Notes under the pieces: generated by a model
What the model was told of the DNA's origin: nothing
The model's input: the letters and a program-made list of their open reading frames with translations, nothing else
Database searches by the model: none
Shown: positions 8,040 to 16,881 of the stretch, piece after piece
Numbering within the stretch: position 1 is the stretch's first letter
Layout of the letters: every line of letters starts with the position of its first letter
Made by a program: the position numbers and the translations under genes
NCBI GenBank assembly: GCA_947311115.1
Contig: CAMZKE010000010.1
Coordinates: 1 to 57,031 of the forward strand
Source of the DNA: an uncultured Bacteroidales bacterium
GTDB lineage: Bacteria; Bacteroidota; Bacteroidia; Bacteroidales; JAFGXI01
Length of the DNA stretch: 57,031 nt
Direction of reading: 5' to 3'

Positions 8040-9257
8040 TTAATGAAATTTAGTAAAAACCATTTCGTACTCATCTTCATTTTTCTCAATAAAATCGGTT
8101 TTTTCAACAAATTGAGAAATAATGTTTCTTGCAGTTGCTAATGTTTTTACATTGGAGCATAAAGAAATACGAACATAACGCTCGCCATTACTTCCAAAAA
8201 TACTGCCAGGAGTAATAAAAACGCCGTCTTTTAGTAGCATATCTGAAAACTGTTCGGCATTTTTAAATTTTGGAAATATTTTAGCCCAAACAAACATTCC
8301 AACTTGGTCTTTGTTGTAATCGAACTTTAAAATATCGTATATTTCAAATACAATTTTTCTTCGTTCAGAATAAATATTATTTAAAGATGTAAACCAACTT
8401 TTATTGGCATTTAAAGCTGTAATTGCAGCTAATTGTATAGGTTTAAACATGCCGGAATCCATATTGCTTTTAGCTTGCAGTACAGTGTTTATATATTCTG
8501 TATTTCCGGCTAACATTCCTACACGCCAACCTGCCATATTGTGCGACTTGCTTAATGAATTAAGCTCTAATGCTATTTCGTTAGCTCTATCAGCTTCTAA
8601 TATGCTAATCTGTTCATTGTTAAGTATAAAACTATATGGGTTATCGTTAATAATTAAAATATTATGCTTTAATCCGAAATCAACAAGTTTCTGAAATATA
8701 TCTTTTGTGGCTTTTGCCCCTGTAGGCATATTAGGATAATTTACCCACATTATTTTTACTTGACTTAGGTCTTCTTTTTCAATTTCTTCAAAATCGGGAT
8801 ACCAGTTATTCTGTTCTTTTAAATTGTAATTAATAAGCTCAGCACCAAGTAATTTTGAAACTGCAGAATATGTTGGATACCCCGGATTTGGAACCAATAC
8901 TTTATCGTTTGGATTTAAAAATGCCATAGAAATATGCATTATTCCTTCTTTTGACCCCATAAGTGGTAAAATCTCATTTTCCTTTAAGTTTACATTAAAA
9001 TATTTGGTATAAAAATTTGCAAATGATTCACGCAACTCAACAATTCCTGAATAAGATTGATATGCATGGTTTTCTTTTTTTAAACTTTCTTCTAAAAGTT
9101 TGTAAATTGTTTTTTCGTCTGGAGACAAGTCAGGACTGCCAATACCAAGATTAATAACAGTTCTTCCGTTATTTCCCATTTTTCTAATTTCTTTTAGCTT
9201 TTTTGAGAAATAGTATTCTTTAACCTCGTTTAATCTATTTGCTTTTGCAATTTTCAT
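8040..9257 (-). CDS. Class I/II pyridoxal-phosphate aminotransferase, probably aromatic
   Basis: A 405-residue fold-type I aminotransferase. The PLP Lys237 lies in SLSKSHNMAGWRVG. NYPNMPTG (173-180) and DNPYSFI (205-211) bind the cofactor ring and phosphate region, and the late ISLC..VKTLATA segment carries the Arg that binds the substrate carboxylate (VRISL). By sequence it belongs with aspartate / LL-diaminopimelate-type aminotransferases. Its place between tyrA and pheA points to the last step, phenylpyruvate and hydroxyphenylpyruvate to Phe and Tyr. That substrate is inferred from context and cannot be read from the active site here. Confidence 0.88.
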   Translation of the reverse strand: MKIAKANRLNEVKEYYFSKKLKEIRKMGNNGRTVINLGIGSPDLSPDEKTIYKLLEESLKKENHAYQSYSGIVELRESFANFYTKYFNVNLKENEILPLMGSKEGIMHISMAFLNPNDKVLVPNPGYPTYSAVSKLLGAELINYNLKEQNNWYPDFEEIEKEDLSQVKIMWVNYPNMPTGAKATKDIFQKLVDFGLKHNILIINDNPYSFILNNEQISILEADRANEIALELNSLSKSHNMAGWRVGMLAGNTEYINTVLQAKSNMDSGMFKPIQLAAITALNANKSWFTSLNNIYSERRKIVFEIYDILKFDYNKDQVGMFVWAKIFPKFKNAEQFSDMLLKDGVFITPGSIFGSNGERYVRISLCSNVKTLATARNIISQFVEKTDFIEKNEDEYEMVFTKFH

Positions 9258-9268
9258 ATTTATAATGT

Positions 9269-10156
9269 TTAAACTGTTTGTACTTCTTTTTCTTTTGTAA
9301 TTTTATTTTCGAAAGGTCTTTTTGCTTTTTCGTATTCGCCAATTATCGATAAATCAATAGTTAACGGTTTTATAGCGTCAAGCGAAAGACGATATTTATT
9401 GTAATTGGTAAAAACTAAATCGGCATAGAACATATATTCCCATTCTTTTCCAACAACCGGTAGCGATTGAATTTTAGTTAGGTTTATTTTGTAAAATGCT
9501 AATACCGATAATACTCTTGATAGACTACCTTCTTCGTTTGGTAATTTAAAATTTATTGATGATTTGTTAATGTGTTTGTTTTGAGTGTGATGCTTGTATA
9601 TAATGTCGTTTGAAACTACTAAAAAACGAGTGTAATTTCGCTTATTTGTTTCAATACTTTTGTCTAATATTTTTAAACCATATTGTGTAGCCGCTAAGTC
9701 GCTTGAGATTGCTGCAATACCTTTTAAATTATTATCGGCAATTCGTTTTGCACTGAGTGCTGTATCTTCGCTATCAATAAGTTTAACTCCTTTTCGCCTT
9801 AATGGATTTAAAAAATCATGGCATTGTTGTATTGCCATTGGGTGAGAGTGTATTTCTTTAATATCTTCAATGTTTTCAGATTTAAGAGCTACTAAATTTT
9901 GTTCAATTCGCAAATACATTTCTCCCATAATCTTTAATCCTGAGTTTTTTAGAAGGGCATAGTTTGGAATAATACTTCCTGCAACAGTATTTTCAATGGC
10001 AACTATACCTACATCTGCATTTTTAAATTCAAGGCTATCGAATAAGTCGTTAAAAGTATTGCACTGAATTATATCCGATATTTCTGTATTATCAAAATAT
10101 TGCCTTGTTGCAATTTCGTGAAACGAACCTAATACACCTTGTATTGCTATTCTCAT
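9269..10156 (-). CDS. pheA: Prephenate dehydratase with C-terminal ACT domain
   Basis: A 295-residue enzyme converting prephenate to phenylpyruvate. The catalytic domain shows GVLGSFHEIA at the N-terminus, VAIENTVAGSI at residues 52-62, HSHPMAIQQC at 103-112 and the active TRF motif at 176-178. The ACT domain starts near residue 200: LPNEEGSLSRVLSVL corresponds to the Phe-binding GALxxxL element, while the usual ESRP is QSLP (230-233). Feedback by Phe may therefore differ from the E. coli enzyme. It has no chorismate mutase domain, which is supplied by the DAHP synthase fusion. This is the first structural gene of the aro operon, 25 nt after the attenuator. Confidence 0.95.
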   Translation of the reverse strand: MRIAIQGVLGSFHEIATRQYFDNTEISDIIQCNTFNDLFDSLEFKNADVGIVAIENTVAGSIIPNYALLKNSGLKIMGEMYLRIEQNLVALKSENIEDIKEIHSHPMAIQQCHDFLNPLRRKGVKLIDSEDTALSAKRIADNNLKGIAAISSDLAATQYGLKILDKSIETNKRNYTRFLVVSNDIIYKHHTQNKHINKSSINFKLPNEEGSLSRVLSVLAFYKINLTKIQSLPVVGKEWEYMFYADLVFTNYNKYRLSLDAIKPLTIDLSIIGEYEKAKRPFENKITKEKEVQTV

Positions 10157-10180
10157 TTTATTTTTATTTAAAATTGTTTC

Positions 10181-10215
10181 AAAAAAAAACTCCCGAGATA
10201 TTTTCTCGGGAGTTT
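10181..10215 (-). terminator. Attenuator terminator of the aro operon
   Basis: On the minus strand ACTCCCGAG and CTCGGGAGT form a perfect 9-bp, GC-rich stem (extended by A-T pairs) around a short AT loop, followed by a run of eight T. It lies between the leader peptide and pheA, only 25 nt before the pheA start, so it can only act as a premature terminator of the operon's own transcript. Its 5' arm contains TCCCGAG, the exact complement of CTCGGGA inside the leader peptide gene (10250-10256). Confidence 0.93.
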
Positions 10216-10235
10216 AAAATTTTAATTGTTTAATT

Positions 10236-10313
10236 TTAATACAATTCTATCCCGAGCTTTATTTTGTAATAAAACCAGAAATAATAAAATTGTATGTTTG
10301 TGTTTGTTATCAT
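10236..10313 (-). CDS. Aromatic leader peptide controlling the aro operon
   Basis: A 25-codon open frame starts at ATG 10313 and ends with TAA at 10236. It begins MITNTNIQ, continues with an unbroken run FYYFWFYY (codons 9-16: three Phe, four Tyr, one Trp) and ends KIKLGIELY. Eight consecutive aromatic codons would hardly occur by chance, and the frame lies between a good promoter and a terminator ahead of genes making these same amino acids. Codons 20-22 (CTC GGG A) can pair with the terminator's 5' arm. I infer that a ribosome stalled in the aromatic run leaves this segment free and an antiterminator forms. A ribosome reaching the stop codon covers it and the terminator forms. A helper stem AATTGT/ACAATT may stabilise the antiterminator. 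Confidence 0.92.
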   Translation of the reverse strand: MITNTNIQFYYFWFYYKIKLGIELY

Positions 10314-10330
10314 AATTTATTTTGACTCAG

Positions 10331-10363
10331 CAAATGTATGTTATTTATTTTTTTAAATACAAA
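10331..10363 (-). promoter_or_regulatory. Promoter of the aro leader and operon
   Basis: On the minus strand a -33 TTTG (10363-10360) and a -7 TACATTTG (10338-10331) are separated by 21 nt, matching the Bacteroidota primary promoter form. With the usual start about 4 nt after the G, the RNA would begin near 10327, leaving about 13 nt before the leader ATG. The same boxes with the same 21-nt spacer occur before the trp and his leaders. Confidence 0.85.
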
Positions 10364-10374
10364 TTTTGTTTTCC

Positions 10375-10391
10375 TCAATTAATTAATTGGG
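10375..10391. promoter_or_regulatory. Palindrome upstream of the aro promoter, candidate operator
   Basis: The plus strand reads TCAATTAATTAATTGGG, the core of a 20-bp near-perfect palindrome (10373-10392). It ends 11 nt upstream of the -33 box. A closely matching palindrome lies exactly 11 nt upstream of the -33 box of the trp leader promoter (17000-17016; 15 of 17 positions identical). The his promoter has no such element. This suggests a binding site for an activator or repressor of aromatic operons; no such protein can be named from this window. Confidence 0.5.
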
Positions 10392-10434
10392 GAAGATTAT
10401 ATTAATAATTATTTTGTAAATAATTTTATAATAA

Positions 10435-11190
10435 TCATACAAAAAGCGAATTAATATATTCTTTCACACTCATATTTTCGCCAATTGTTTTTACAAATGC
10501 GCTACCAATAATTGCACCATTTGCAAAATTACAGGCATTATTAAAGCCTTGTTTATCGGAAATACCAAAACCAATTAGCGTTGGCGATTTTATGTTTTGC
10601 AATTTGTTAAACATATTTTTAAGCACGCTATCATCTAATTGCTTTGTTCCTGTTGTAGATGCTGACGAAACAACATAAATAAAACCGGTAGAATGTTCAT
10701 CAATTAGTTTTATTCTGTCATTAGAAGTTGATGGCGTTATTAAATTGATATTATGTAAATTATACTTTGCAAAAAGTTCTTTATAATCTTTTATAAATAA
10801 ATCGAAAGGCAAATCGGGAACAATTAAACCATCTATCCCAATTTTTTCAATATCTGCACAAAACTTTTCAATTCTATATTGCATAATTGGGTTAAGATAT
10901 CCCATTAAAATAATTGGCATCTCTACTTCTTGCCTAATGTTTTTTAATTGCGATAAAAGTAATTTTAAAGTCATACCATTTTGCAATGCTATTTTGCTAC
11001 TCTCTTGTATTGTAGCACCATCTGCAACAGGGTCGGAAAACGGTATTCCTATTTCAATTAAATCAACTCCATTTTCTTCTAATTCCTTAATTATTTTTAC
11101 AGTATCGTCAATTTTTGGGAAACCAGCAGTAAAATATATTGAAAGTATGTTTTCTTTTTTATTGTTAAATAATTTATCTAATCGGTTCAT
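10435..11190 (-). CDS. trpA: Tryptophan synthase alpha subunit
   Basis: A 251-residue TIM-barrel subunit that cleaves indole-3-glycerol phosphate to indole and passes indole to TrpB. The catalytic acids are Glu46 in [11 protein letters not shown] and Asp57 in [19 protein letters not shown] and the phosphate-binding [10 protein letters not shown] lie near the C-terminus. It overlaps trpB by 4 bp (ATGA type), as is usual for the stoichiometric alpha-beta pair. It is the last trp gene. No clear terminator was found between its stop and the aro promoter, so trp transcripts could run on into the aro leader. Confidence 0.97.
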   Translation of the reverse strand: MNRLDKLFNNKKENILSIYFTAGFPKIDDTVKIIKELEENGVDLIEIGIPFSDPVADGATIQESSKIALQNGMTLKLLLSQLKNIRQEVEMPIILMGYLNPIMQYRIEKFCADIEKIGIDGLIVPDLPFDLFIKDYKELFAKYNLHNINLITPSTSNDRIKLIDEHSTGFIYVVSSASTTGTKQLDDSVLKNMFNKLQNIKSPTLIGFGISDKQGFNNACNFANGAIIGSAFVKTIGENMSVKEYINSLFV

Positions 11191-12377
11191 TTTTTAAATT
11201 TATTATTTTGTAAATAGTTTGATAAATCCTTATCGCCTCTACCCGATATGGTTACTACAATAACATCCTTAGTTTTAAAACTTTGTTTTTCTAAAACAGC
11301 AACAGCATGAGCACTTTCCAAAGCCGGTAAAATACCTTCAGTTCTAGTTAACATAAAACCTGCTTTTAATGCCTCATCATCGTTTATACTTATGTAATTT
11401 ACCCTCTTAATATCATGTAAATGTGCATGTAACGGACCAATGCCAGGATAATCTAAACCTGCTGAAATAGAGTGTGGCTCAATAATTTGTCCGTCGTCGG
11501 TTTGTATAAGGTAAGTTTTACTTCCGTGAATAACACCCGGTTTACCTACCTTTAATGATGCCGCTGTTTTTCCCGTTTCAATACCTAAGCCACCGGCTTC
11601 TGTTGCAATTAATTTCACATTATCATCTTCAAGAAAATTATAGAAGGTGCCTATGGCGTTACTACCTCCGCCAACACAGGCAATTACATAATCGGGATTT
11701 TCTTTACCGGTTTTCTCAAATAATTGTATTTTTATTTCTTTACTTATAATTGACTGAAACTCAGCAACCATTTCAGGGTAAGGATGAGGTCCGACTACCG
11801 AGCCAATTACATAAAATGTATTTTCCGGATTATTTATCCAATCGCGTAAAGCCTCGTTGGTAGCATCTTTCAATGTTTTGCTTCCGCTTTTTGCAGCTAT
11901 AACTTTTGCTCCCAACATTTTTATTCGTTCAACATTTGGTGCTTGTCGTTGCATATCTTTTTCACCCATATAAATTACACAATCAATACCTAAAAGTGTA
12001 GCAACAGTTGCTGTGGCAACACCGTGCTGCCCAGCTCCGGTTTCTGCAATTATTCGGGTTTTTCCCATTTGTTTTGCTAATAATATTTGTCCAATTGTAT
12101 TGTTTATTTTATGCGAACCGGTATGGTTTAAATCTTCTCGTTTTAAATAAATATTTGTATTATATTTTTTCGATAAATTTTTGGCAAAATATAAAGGACT
12201 TGGGCGACCTACATAGTTTTTGAGTAAATCTTTAAATTCATTCTGAAAACTATCTGTATTTATTATAGCCTTGTAATTCTGTTTTAGATTTTCAATATTT
12301 GGGTATAGCATTTCAGGAATATATGCTCCTCCAAAATTTCCATAAAATCCGTATTCGTTGGTTTTATATTTGCTCAT
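11187..12377 (-). CDS. trpB: Tryptophan synthase beta subunit
   Basis: A 396-residue PLP enzyme of the TrpB1 type that joins indole and serine. The Schiff-base Lys90 lies in [27 protein letters not shown] near residue 113, the phosphate-binding GGGSNAIG, and the late [15 protein letters not shown] and ISGRGDKD motifs are all intact. It overlaps trpF by 4 bp and trpA by 4 bp, so translation of the three is likely coupled. Confidence 0.98.
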   Translation of the reverse strand: MSKYKTNEYGFYGNFGGAYIPEMLYPNIENLKQNYKAIINTDSFQNEFKDLLKNYVGRPSPLYFAKNLSKKYNTNIYLKREDLNHTGSHKINNTIGQILLAKQMGKTRIIAETGAGQHGVATATVATLLGIDCVIYMGEKDMQRQAPNVERIKMLGAKVIAAKSGSKTLKDATNEALRDWINNPENTFYVIGSVVGPHPYPEMVAEFQSIISKEIKIQLFEKTGKENPDYVIACVGGGSNAIGTFYNFLEDDNVKLIATEAGGLGIETGKTAASLKVGKPGVIHGSKTYLIQTDDGQIIEPHSISAGLDYPGIGPLHAHLHDIKRVNYISINDDEALKAGFMLTRTEGILPALESAHAVAVLEKQSFKTKDVIVVTISGRGDKDLSNYLQNNKFKK

Positions 12378-13015
12378 TTTTTTTGTTTTACACGATTGAT
12401 AAATATATTAATCTCATCAACTTTTTTTAATCCATTTTCATCTTCAAATCTACTATTTATATCTATTGCATAAATTCTGTTATCATTAAGTTTTTCAATT
12501 TTTTCGGTATCGTTTAACGAAATACCTCCACTTAAAAAATACGATTTTTTGAGCTTATAATTTTGCAATATATCCCAATTAAATTGTTTTCCACTTCCTC
12601 CAAATTGTGTTGTTTGTGTATCGAACAAAAAATATTCACAAAAATCTTGATATTCTTTACAAATAGAAAAATTAAAATTGTTATTGATTTGAAATGCTTT
12701 TATTATTTTAATATTTTTAGTCTTAAGTGTTTTGCAAAACTCCGATGTTTCGTTTCCGTGAAGTTGAATATAATCTAAATTATATTCTTGGCTGTATTTT
12801 AATATATTATCAGATGTTTCGTTTACAAAAACACCTACTTTATTAACTGAATTTTTATTGCGAATATAATCTTGTAAATTTTCTTTTACAATATATCTCT
12901 TTGATTTTGGATAAAAAATAAATCCAATAAAATTAATGTTTAACTCAAGTAAATCGGAGATGTTTTGTTTATCTAGCATTCCGCAAACTTTTATTTTTAC
13001 ATTACTATTATCCAT
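12374..13015 (-). CDS. trpF: Phosphoribosylanthranilate isomerase
   Basis: I choose the ATG at 13015, giving 213 residues starting [13 protein letters not shown]. The longer frame from 13051 overlaps trpC and adds 12 residues lacking family similarity. The enzyme rearranges phosphoribosylanthranilate to the carboxyphenylamino-deoxyribulose phosphate. The catalytic Cys11 sits in KVCGM, VGVFVNE follows near residue 66, the phosphate loop is SGGISLND, and the catalytic-acid region is AIDINSRFE. The gap to trpC is 4 bp and the end overlaps trpB by 4 bp. The sequence is rather divergent and AT-rich but complete. Confidence 0.93.
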   Translation of the reverse strand: MDNSNVKIKVCGMLDKQNISDLLELNINFIGFIFYPKSKRYIVKENLQDYIRNKNSVNKVGVFVNETSDNILKYSQEYNLDYIQLHGNETSEFCKTLKTKNIKIIKAFQINNNFNFSICKEYQDFCEYFLFDTQTTQFGGSGKQFNWDILQNYKLKKSYFLSGGISLNDTEKIEKLNDNRIYAIDINSRFEDENGLKKVDEINIFINRVKQKK

Positions 13016-13019
13016 AGTT

Positions 13020-13793
13020 TTATAATTTACTAATAAATTCATTGCAGGCATTTCCCGGATTATCGGTTTTCATAAAATTTTCACCAATTAAAAAAGCTTG
13101 AAACCCATATTCTTTTAATTTTTTGATAGTATCAATTGAGCTTATGCCTGACTCCGAAACTTTTACAAACTCGTTTGGAATTCTTTCTGACAAGCTAATA
13201 GAATTATTAATATCTACCTTAAAATGTTTTAAATCTCTATTGTTAACTCCTACACAATCAATATATTGATTTATCTTAAACAACTCTTTTTCGCTATGAA
13301 TTTCTAATAAAATTTCAAGCCCAAGCGACTTTGCCAATTTAGAAAAATGTATAATTTTTGCTTTTGTTAAAACCGAAGCTATCAATAAAATGGCATCTGC
13401 ACCTAAGGATTTTGCTTCTATAATTTGATATTCATCAATAATAAATTCCTTGCGTAAAATAGGAATATCTATAATATCACGAATATTTATAATATCATCT
13501 GGTTTTCCACCAAAATATTTACTATTGGTTAGTACAGATATGGCAGATACATTGGCTTGTTCATAGCCCTTTACCACATCAATAATATTTGCCCTATTAT
13601 TTATTATACCTTTCGAAGGCGACTGTCGTTTAAATTCAGCAATAACGCCTGAATGCTCTTTTATATTGTTTTTTAATGAATAACAAGTATTTTCAAAATA
13701 CGGACTCTCTTCAAATATTGATACATCAAAAGTGTTTTTATAAAACTCAACTTCTTTTTGCTTGTCGGCTACTATTTTGTCTAAAATATTCAT
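13020..13793 (-). CDS. trpC: Indole-3-glycerol phosphate synthase
   Basis: A 257-residue TIM-barrel enzyme closing the indole ring. The catalytic residues are visible: Glu53 and Lys55 in IAEFKRQSPSKG, Lys115 in ILRKEFIIDEYQI, the VGVNNRDL strand, and SESGI for phosphate binding. It is separate from trpF, unlike the E. coli fusion. The start overlaps the trpD end by 4 bp. Confidence 0.97.
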   Translation of the reverse strand: MNILDKIVADKQKEVEFYKNTFDVSIFEESPYFENTCYSLKNNIKEHSGVIAEFKRQSPSKGIINNRANIIDVVKGYEQANVSAISVLTNSKYFGGKPDDIINIRDIIDIPILRKEFIIDEYQIIEAKSLGADAILLIASVLTKAKIIHFSKLAKSLGLEILLEIHSEKELFKINQYIDCVGVNNRDLKHFKVDINNSISLSERIPNEFVKVSESGISSIDTIKKLKEYGFQAFLIGENFMKTDNPGNACNEFISKL

Positions 13794-14779
13794 TTATTTA
13801 AAAATATTTTTAATGATTTTAGTGCGTTTCCACTTTCTAACGATTCTTTGGCTTCATCAACACAATCTAAAATTGATTTGTCCGGTATAATGGTGTTTAT
13901 AGCGATAGCTGAATTAGCCAAAACTACATTTTTTTGTGCTTGAGTAGCTTTGTTTTCTAAAATATTAACAAAAATTTTAGCAGATTGCTCTACATTTTTA
14001 CCTCCTACAATTTGTTCGGCTTTTATTATGTTTAAACCAAAATATTCAGGTAATATAACTTGCTCTGTATTTTTTGTAATAATTTTTGTTTCACCTGTTA
14101 ACGAAATTTCATCGTAACCATCAAGACTATAAATAATTGAAAAGTTTTGATTAGATTTTTGCAATAAGTAGGAGTAAATACGAGCCACTTCCAAATTATA
14201 AACTCCAACCGACTGGGCTTTTGGAAAACTTGGATTTACTAAAGGACCTAACATATTAAAAAAAGTTTTTTGTTTAAGTTCTCGCCTTATTGGAGCTACA
14301 TATTTCATTGCAGGGTGAAATAATGGTGCGTGTAAAAATGTTATATTGGCTTGGGCTATTTCTTTTTTAATTTTATCAATATTATTAGAAAATTCGTAGC
14401 CTAAATATTCCAATACGTTAGATGAACCACAACCTGAAGATACGCCGTAATTACCGTGTTTTGCAACTTTGTATCCGGCCCCTGCAAGCACAAACGAGCT
14501 TAATGTTGAAATATTAAAAGTGTCTTTTTCGTCGCCGCCGGTTCCGCATAAATCTATTGTGTTATAATTACTTAAATCAACTTTTATGCACAAATTTAAC
14601 AGAGCATCTCTAAAACCTGAAAGCTCGTCAACCGAAATATTTCTCATTAAATACACTGTTAAAAACGATGCAATTTCGCTATTATTAAATTGACCTGTAC
14701 CTATTTTTTGTAAGCTATCTAATGCCTCGTTATAGCTAAGTTGCTCGTTATAATATAGTTTTTCTAAAATTGCTTTCAT
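13790..14779 (-). CDS. trpD: Anthranilate phosphoribosyltransferase
   Basis: A 329-residue enzyme adding phosphoribose from PRPP to anthranilate. The PRPP-binding CGTGGDEKDTFNIST lies at residues 78-92 and KHGNYGVSSGCGSSNVLEYLG starts near 107. NMLGPLVNP is further downstream. It is a free-standing TrpD without the glutaminase domain, which is the separate trpG upstream (39-bp gap). Confidence 0.97.
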   Translation of the reverse strand: MKAILEKLYYNEQLSYNEALDSLQKIGTGQFNNSEIASFLTVYLMRNISVDELSGFRDALLNLCIKVDLSNYNTIDLCGTGGDEKDTFNISTLSSFVLAGAGYKVAKHGNYGVSSGCGSSNVLEYLGYEFSNNIDKIKKEIAQANITFLHAPLFHPAMKYVAPIRRELKQKTFFNMLGPLVNPSFPKAQSVGVYNLEVARIYSYLLQKSNQNFSIIYSLDGYDEISLTGETKIITKNTEQVILPEYFGLNIIKAEQIVGGKNVEQSAKIFVNILENKATQAQKNVVLANSAIAINTIIPDKSILDCVDEAKESLESGNALKSLKIFLNK

Positions 14780-14818
14780 CTTATTTCTTTATTATTAAAT
14801 ATTACGCAGTTAAATAAT

Positions 14819-15388
14819 TTAACTTTCAATCCAATTTTTAAGCATTTTTTTACCGTAAGGTGTTAATATTGATTCAGGATGGAATTGTACACCTCTTAAA
14901 TCATAATCTTTATGAAACATAGACATAATTTGCCCTTCTTCATCAACACTTGAAATTCTAAAACAATCAGGTAAATTGCTTTTATCTACTATCCACGAAT
15001 GGTAACGACCTGCTTCAAATTTTTGCGGAATATCGAGGAATAATTTATTATCCGGTAATTTAATATACATTTCGCTAGCAATACCATGATAAACTTTATT
15101 TAAATTGAAAATACCTCCGCCATAAACTTCCGCCATAGCTTGCAAGCCTAAACAAATACCTAAAATACTTTTGCTTGGGGCGTATTCTTTTATTACATCT
15201 TTAAGCAACCCTGCATCATCAGGTACTCCCGGACCTGGTGATAGAATTATTTTATCGTATTTTTTAATTTCAGAAAGAGCTATCTCATCGTTTCTAAAAA
15301 CATCTACTTTTGTTCCGGTAATATCCTCAACATACTGAACAATATTGTATGTAAAACTATCGTAATTATCTAAAATTAATATTTTCAT
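14819..15388 (-). CDS. trpG: Anthranilate synthase component II (glutamine amidotransferase)
   Basis: A 189-residue class I glutaminase. The nucleophile Cys79 lies in [12 protein letters not shown]. The partner His170 and Glu172 lie in GVQFHPESI. The oxyanion motif SPGPGVPDDAG is at residues 50-60, and GRYHSW (127-132) matches the chorismate-enzyme glutaminases. It supplies ammonia to TrpE. In some bacteria such a subunit also serves PabB in folate synthesis; no pabB is in this window, although a class IV aminotransferase that could be PabC lies at 39.2 kb. Confidence 0.96.
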   Translation of the reverse strand: MKILILDNYDSFTYNIVQYVEDITGTKVDVFRNDEIALSEIKKYDKIILSPGPGVPDDAGLLKDVIKEYAPSKSILGICLGLQAMAEVYGGGIFNLNKVYHGIASEMYIKLPDNKLFLDIPQKFEAGRYHSWIVDKSNLPDCFRISSVDEEGQIMSMFHKDYDLRGVQFHPESILTPYGKKMLKNWIES

Positions 15389-15401
15389 TGTTTTATATTT
15401 T

Positions 15402-16790
15402 TTAAATTGTTTCTGCCAATTTTAGGGCTTCTCTTAGTGCTCCTATTTTATTATCAACCTCTTGAAGTTCGCTTTGCTTGTCCGATTTATCAACAATACC
15501 AGCGCCTGCTCTGTAAATTAAACAATTGTTTTTACTTAAAAACGAACGAATTAGAATTGCAGAATTAATATCGCCATTTAAACCTATAAATCCTATTGTA
15601 CCACCGTAAAATCCTCTGTTAGATTGTTCTATTTGGTCAATTAATTGCATTGCTTTGTATTTTGGTGCCCCAGATAATGTTCCGGCAGGAAAAGTATCTG
15701 CCATTACTTGAATAGGATTTGTATTTTTATTTAAAGTGCCACTAACCGTTGATACCAAGTGCAGTACATGACTGTAATATTGCACTTCTTTAAAGGTTTC
15801 TATGTCAATTCTTTTAGCCGATTTCCCTAAATCGTTTCTTGCTAAATCAACCAACATAATGTGTTCAGCGGTTTCTTTTTTATCCTCGCTTAATTTTTCA
15901 GCTAATAAACGGTCGGCTTCGTCGTCGCCTGTACGTTTAAAAGTACCTGCAATTGGGTTTAATGTAGCTTTATTACCAGACACAGTAATTTGAGCCTCAG
16001 GCGAAGACCCAAATAATTTGAATGATGCAAAATCGAAATAAAACAAATATGGCGATGGATTTATTTTTCGTAAGGCACGATAAACATTAAAATCATCACC
16101 TTGAAATTGCCTCGAAAATTGGCGAGACAAAACAATTTGAAAAACATCACCTTTTCTACAATGCTTTTTGCCCTTATCTATCATTTCTAAAAATTGTTCG
16201 GGGCTAGTGTCTGAAATTTCGTTTTGGGTTAATTTAAATTCGTATTCAGTAAATTTTTTACTTTTAATTAAAGATATTACTTCGTTTAATGTACTTATTT
16301 CGTTATTTGGAATATTTTCTATAACTGTAAGCTCGTTATTAAAGTGGTTAATTCTAATTACATACCTGAAAAATGTATATATCATTTCCGGTGTTGTACT
16401 TAAATTGTCATCTCTATTTTTTATTTTTAATGTATCGAAATATTGAATAGAATTGTAGGCTGTATATCCAAAAAGTCCTATTAAATTATCGTTCTCTGAT
16501 ATTTTTATTTCCTGTCTAAAGTGGTTTAAATAATCACTTACTTTTATCGTTGTATCAATTTTTGTAATTTTATTTTTCCCAAAAATATCAGTTTCTTTAA
16601 TCTGATTATTTTCTACAACAAACTGTGCCATAGGTGAAAAAGCTATATACGACATTGAGTTATTAACACCTTGATAATCTGAGCTTTCTAAAAGTGCGGA
16701 TTGCGAGTATTTGTTGCGAATTTTCATGTACAGACTTACAGGAGTAATTATGTCTGACAACATTTTTCTTTTTTCTACAATAAGTTTCAT
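15402..16790 (-). CDS. trpE: Anthranilate synthase component I
   Basis: A 462-residue chorismate-utilising enzyme making anthranilate. The N-terminal domain carries LLESSD (residues 33-38), the conserved LLES element that forms the Trp feedback site. The catalytic domain has RKGDVFQIVLSRQFSR, the HIMLVDLARNDLG stretch, PAGTLSGAPK and YRAGAGIVDKSD. It therefore looks both active and feedback-sensitive. It is the first trp structural gene, 24 nt after the attenuator terminator and 14 nt before trpG. The start is directly supported by the leader layout. Confidence 0.97.
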   Translation of the reverse strand: MKLIVEKRKMLSDIITPVSLYMKIRNKYSQSALLESSDYQGVNNSMSYIAFSPMAQFVVENNQIKETDIFGKNKITKIDTTIKVSDYLNHFRQEIKISENDNLIGLFGYTAYNSIQYFDTLKIKNRDDNLSTTPEMIYTFFRYVIRINHFNNELTVIENIPNNEISTLNEVISLIKSKKFTEYEFKLTQNEISDTSPEQFLEMIDKGKKHCRKGDVFQIVLSRQFSRQFQGDDFNVYRALRKINPSPYLFYFDFASFKLFGSSPEAQITVSGNKATLNPIAGTFKRTGDDEADRLLAEKLSEDKKETAEHIMLVDLARNDLGKSAKRIDIETFKEVQYYSHVLHLVSTVSGTLNKNTNPIQVMADTFPAGTLSGAPKYKAMQLIDQIEQSNRGFYGGTIGFIGLNGDINSAILIRSFLSKNNCLIYRAGAGIVDKSDKQSELQEVDNKIGALREALKLAETI

Positions 16791-16813
16791 TTTATTTTCA
16801 TTTTATTTTTATC

Positions 16814-16846
16814 ACAAAAAAAGGTCTATCGTAACCGATAGACCTT
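16814..16846 (-). terminator. Attenuator terminator of the trp operon
   Basis: On the minus strand AAGGTCTATCG and CGATAGACCTT form a perfect 11-bp stem with a GTTA loop, followed by a T-run. It lies 24 nt before the trpE start. Its inner stem and loop (ATCGGTTACGAT, 16839-16828) can instead pair with GTTGTAACTTGAT (16888-16876), which spans the leader stop codon, over about 12 pairs with one bulge and a few wobbles. Confidence 0.94.
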
Positions 16847-16881
16847 ATATATTTTTTATTTACTTTATATAAATAATCAAG

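Noticed and set aside
10373-10392. Palindrome before the aro promoter as the trp operon terminator
   Set aside because: It is AT-rich in the middle, has no following T-tract on the minus strand, and its sequence and spacing match the copy before the trp promoter, so an operator is more likely.
13016-13051. Longer TrpF start overlapping trpC
   Set aside because: The first twelve extra residues do not fit the family, and ATG 13015 lies 4 bp after trpC as expected.
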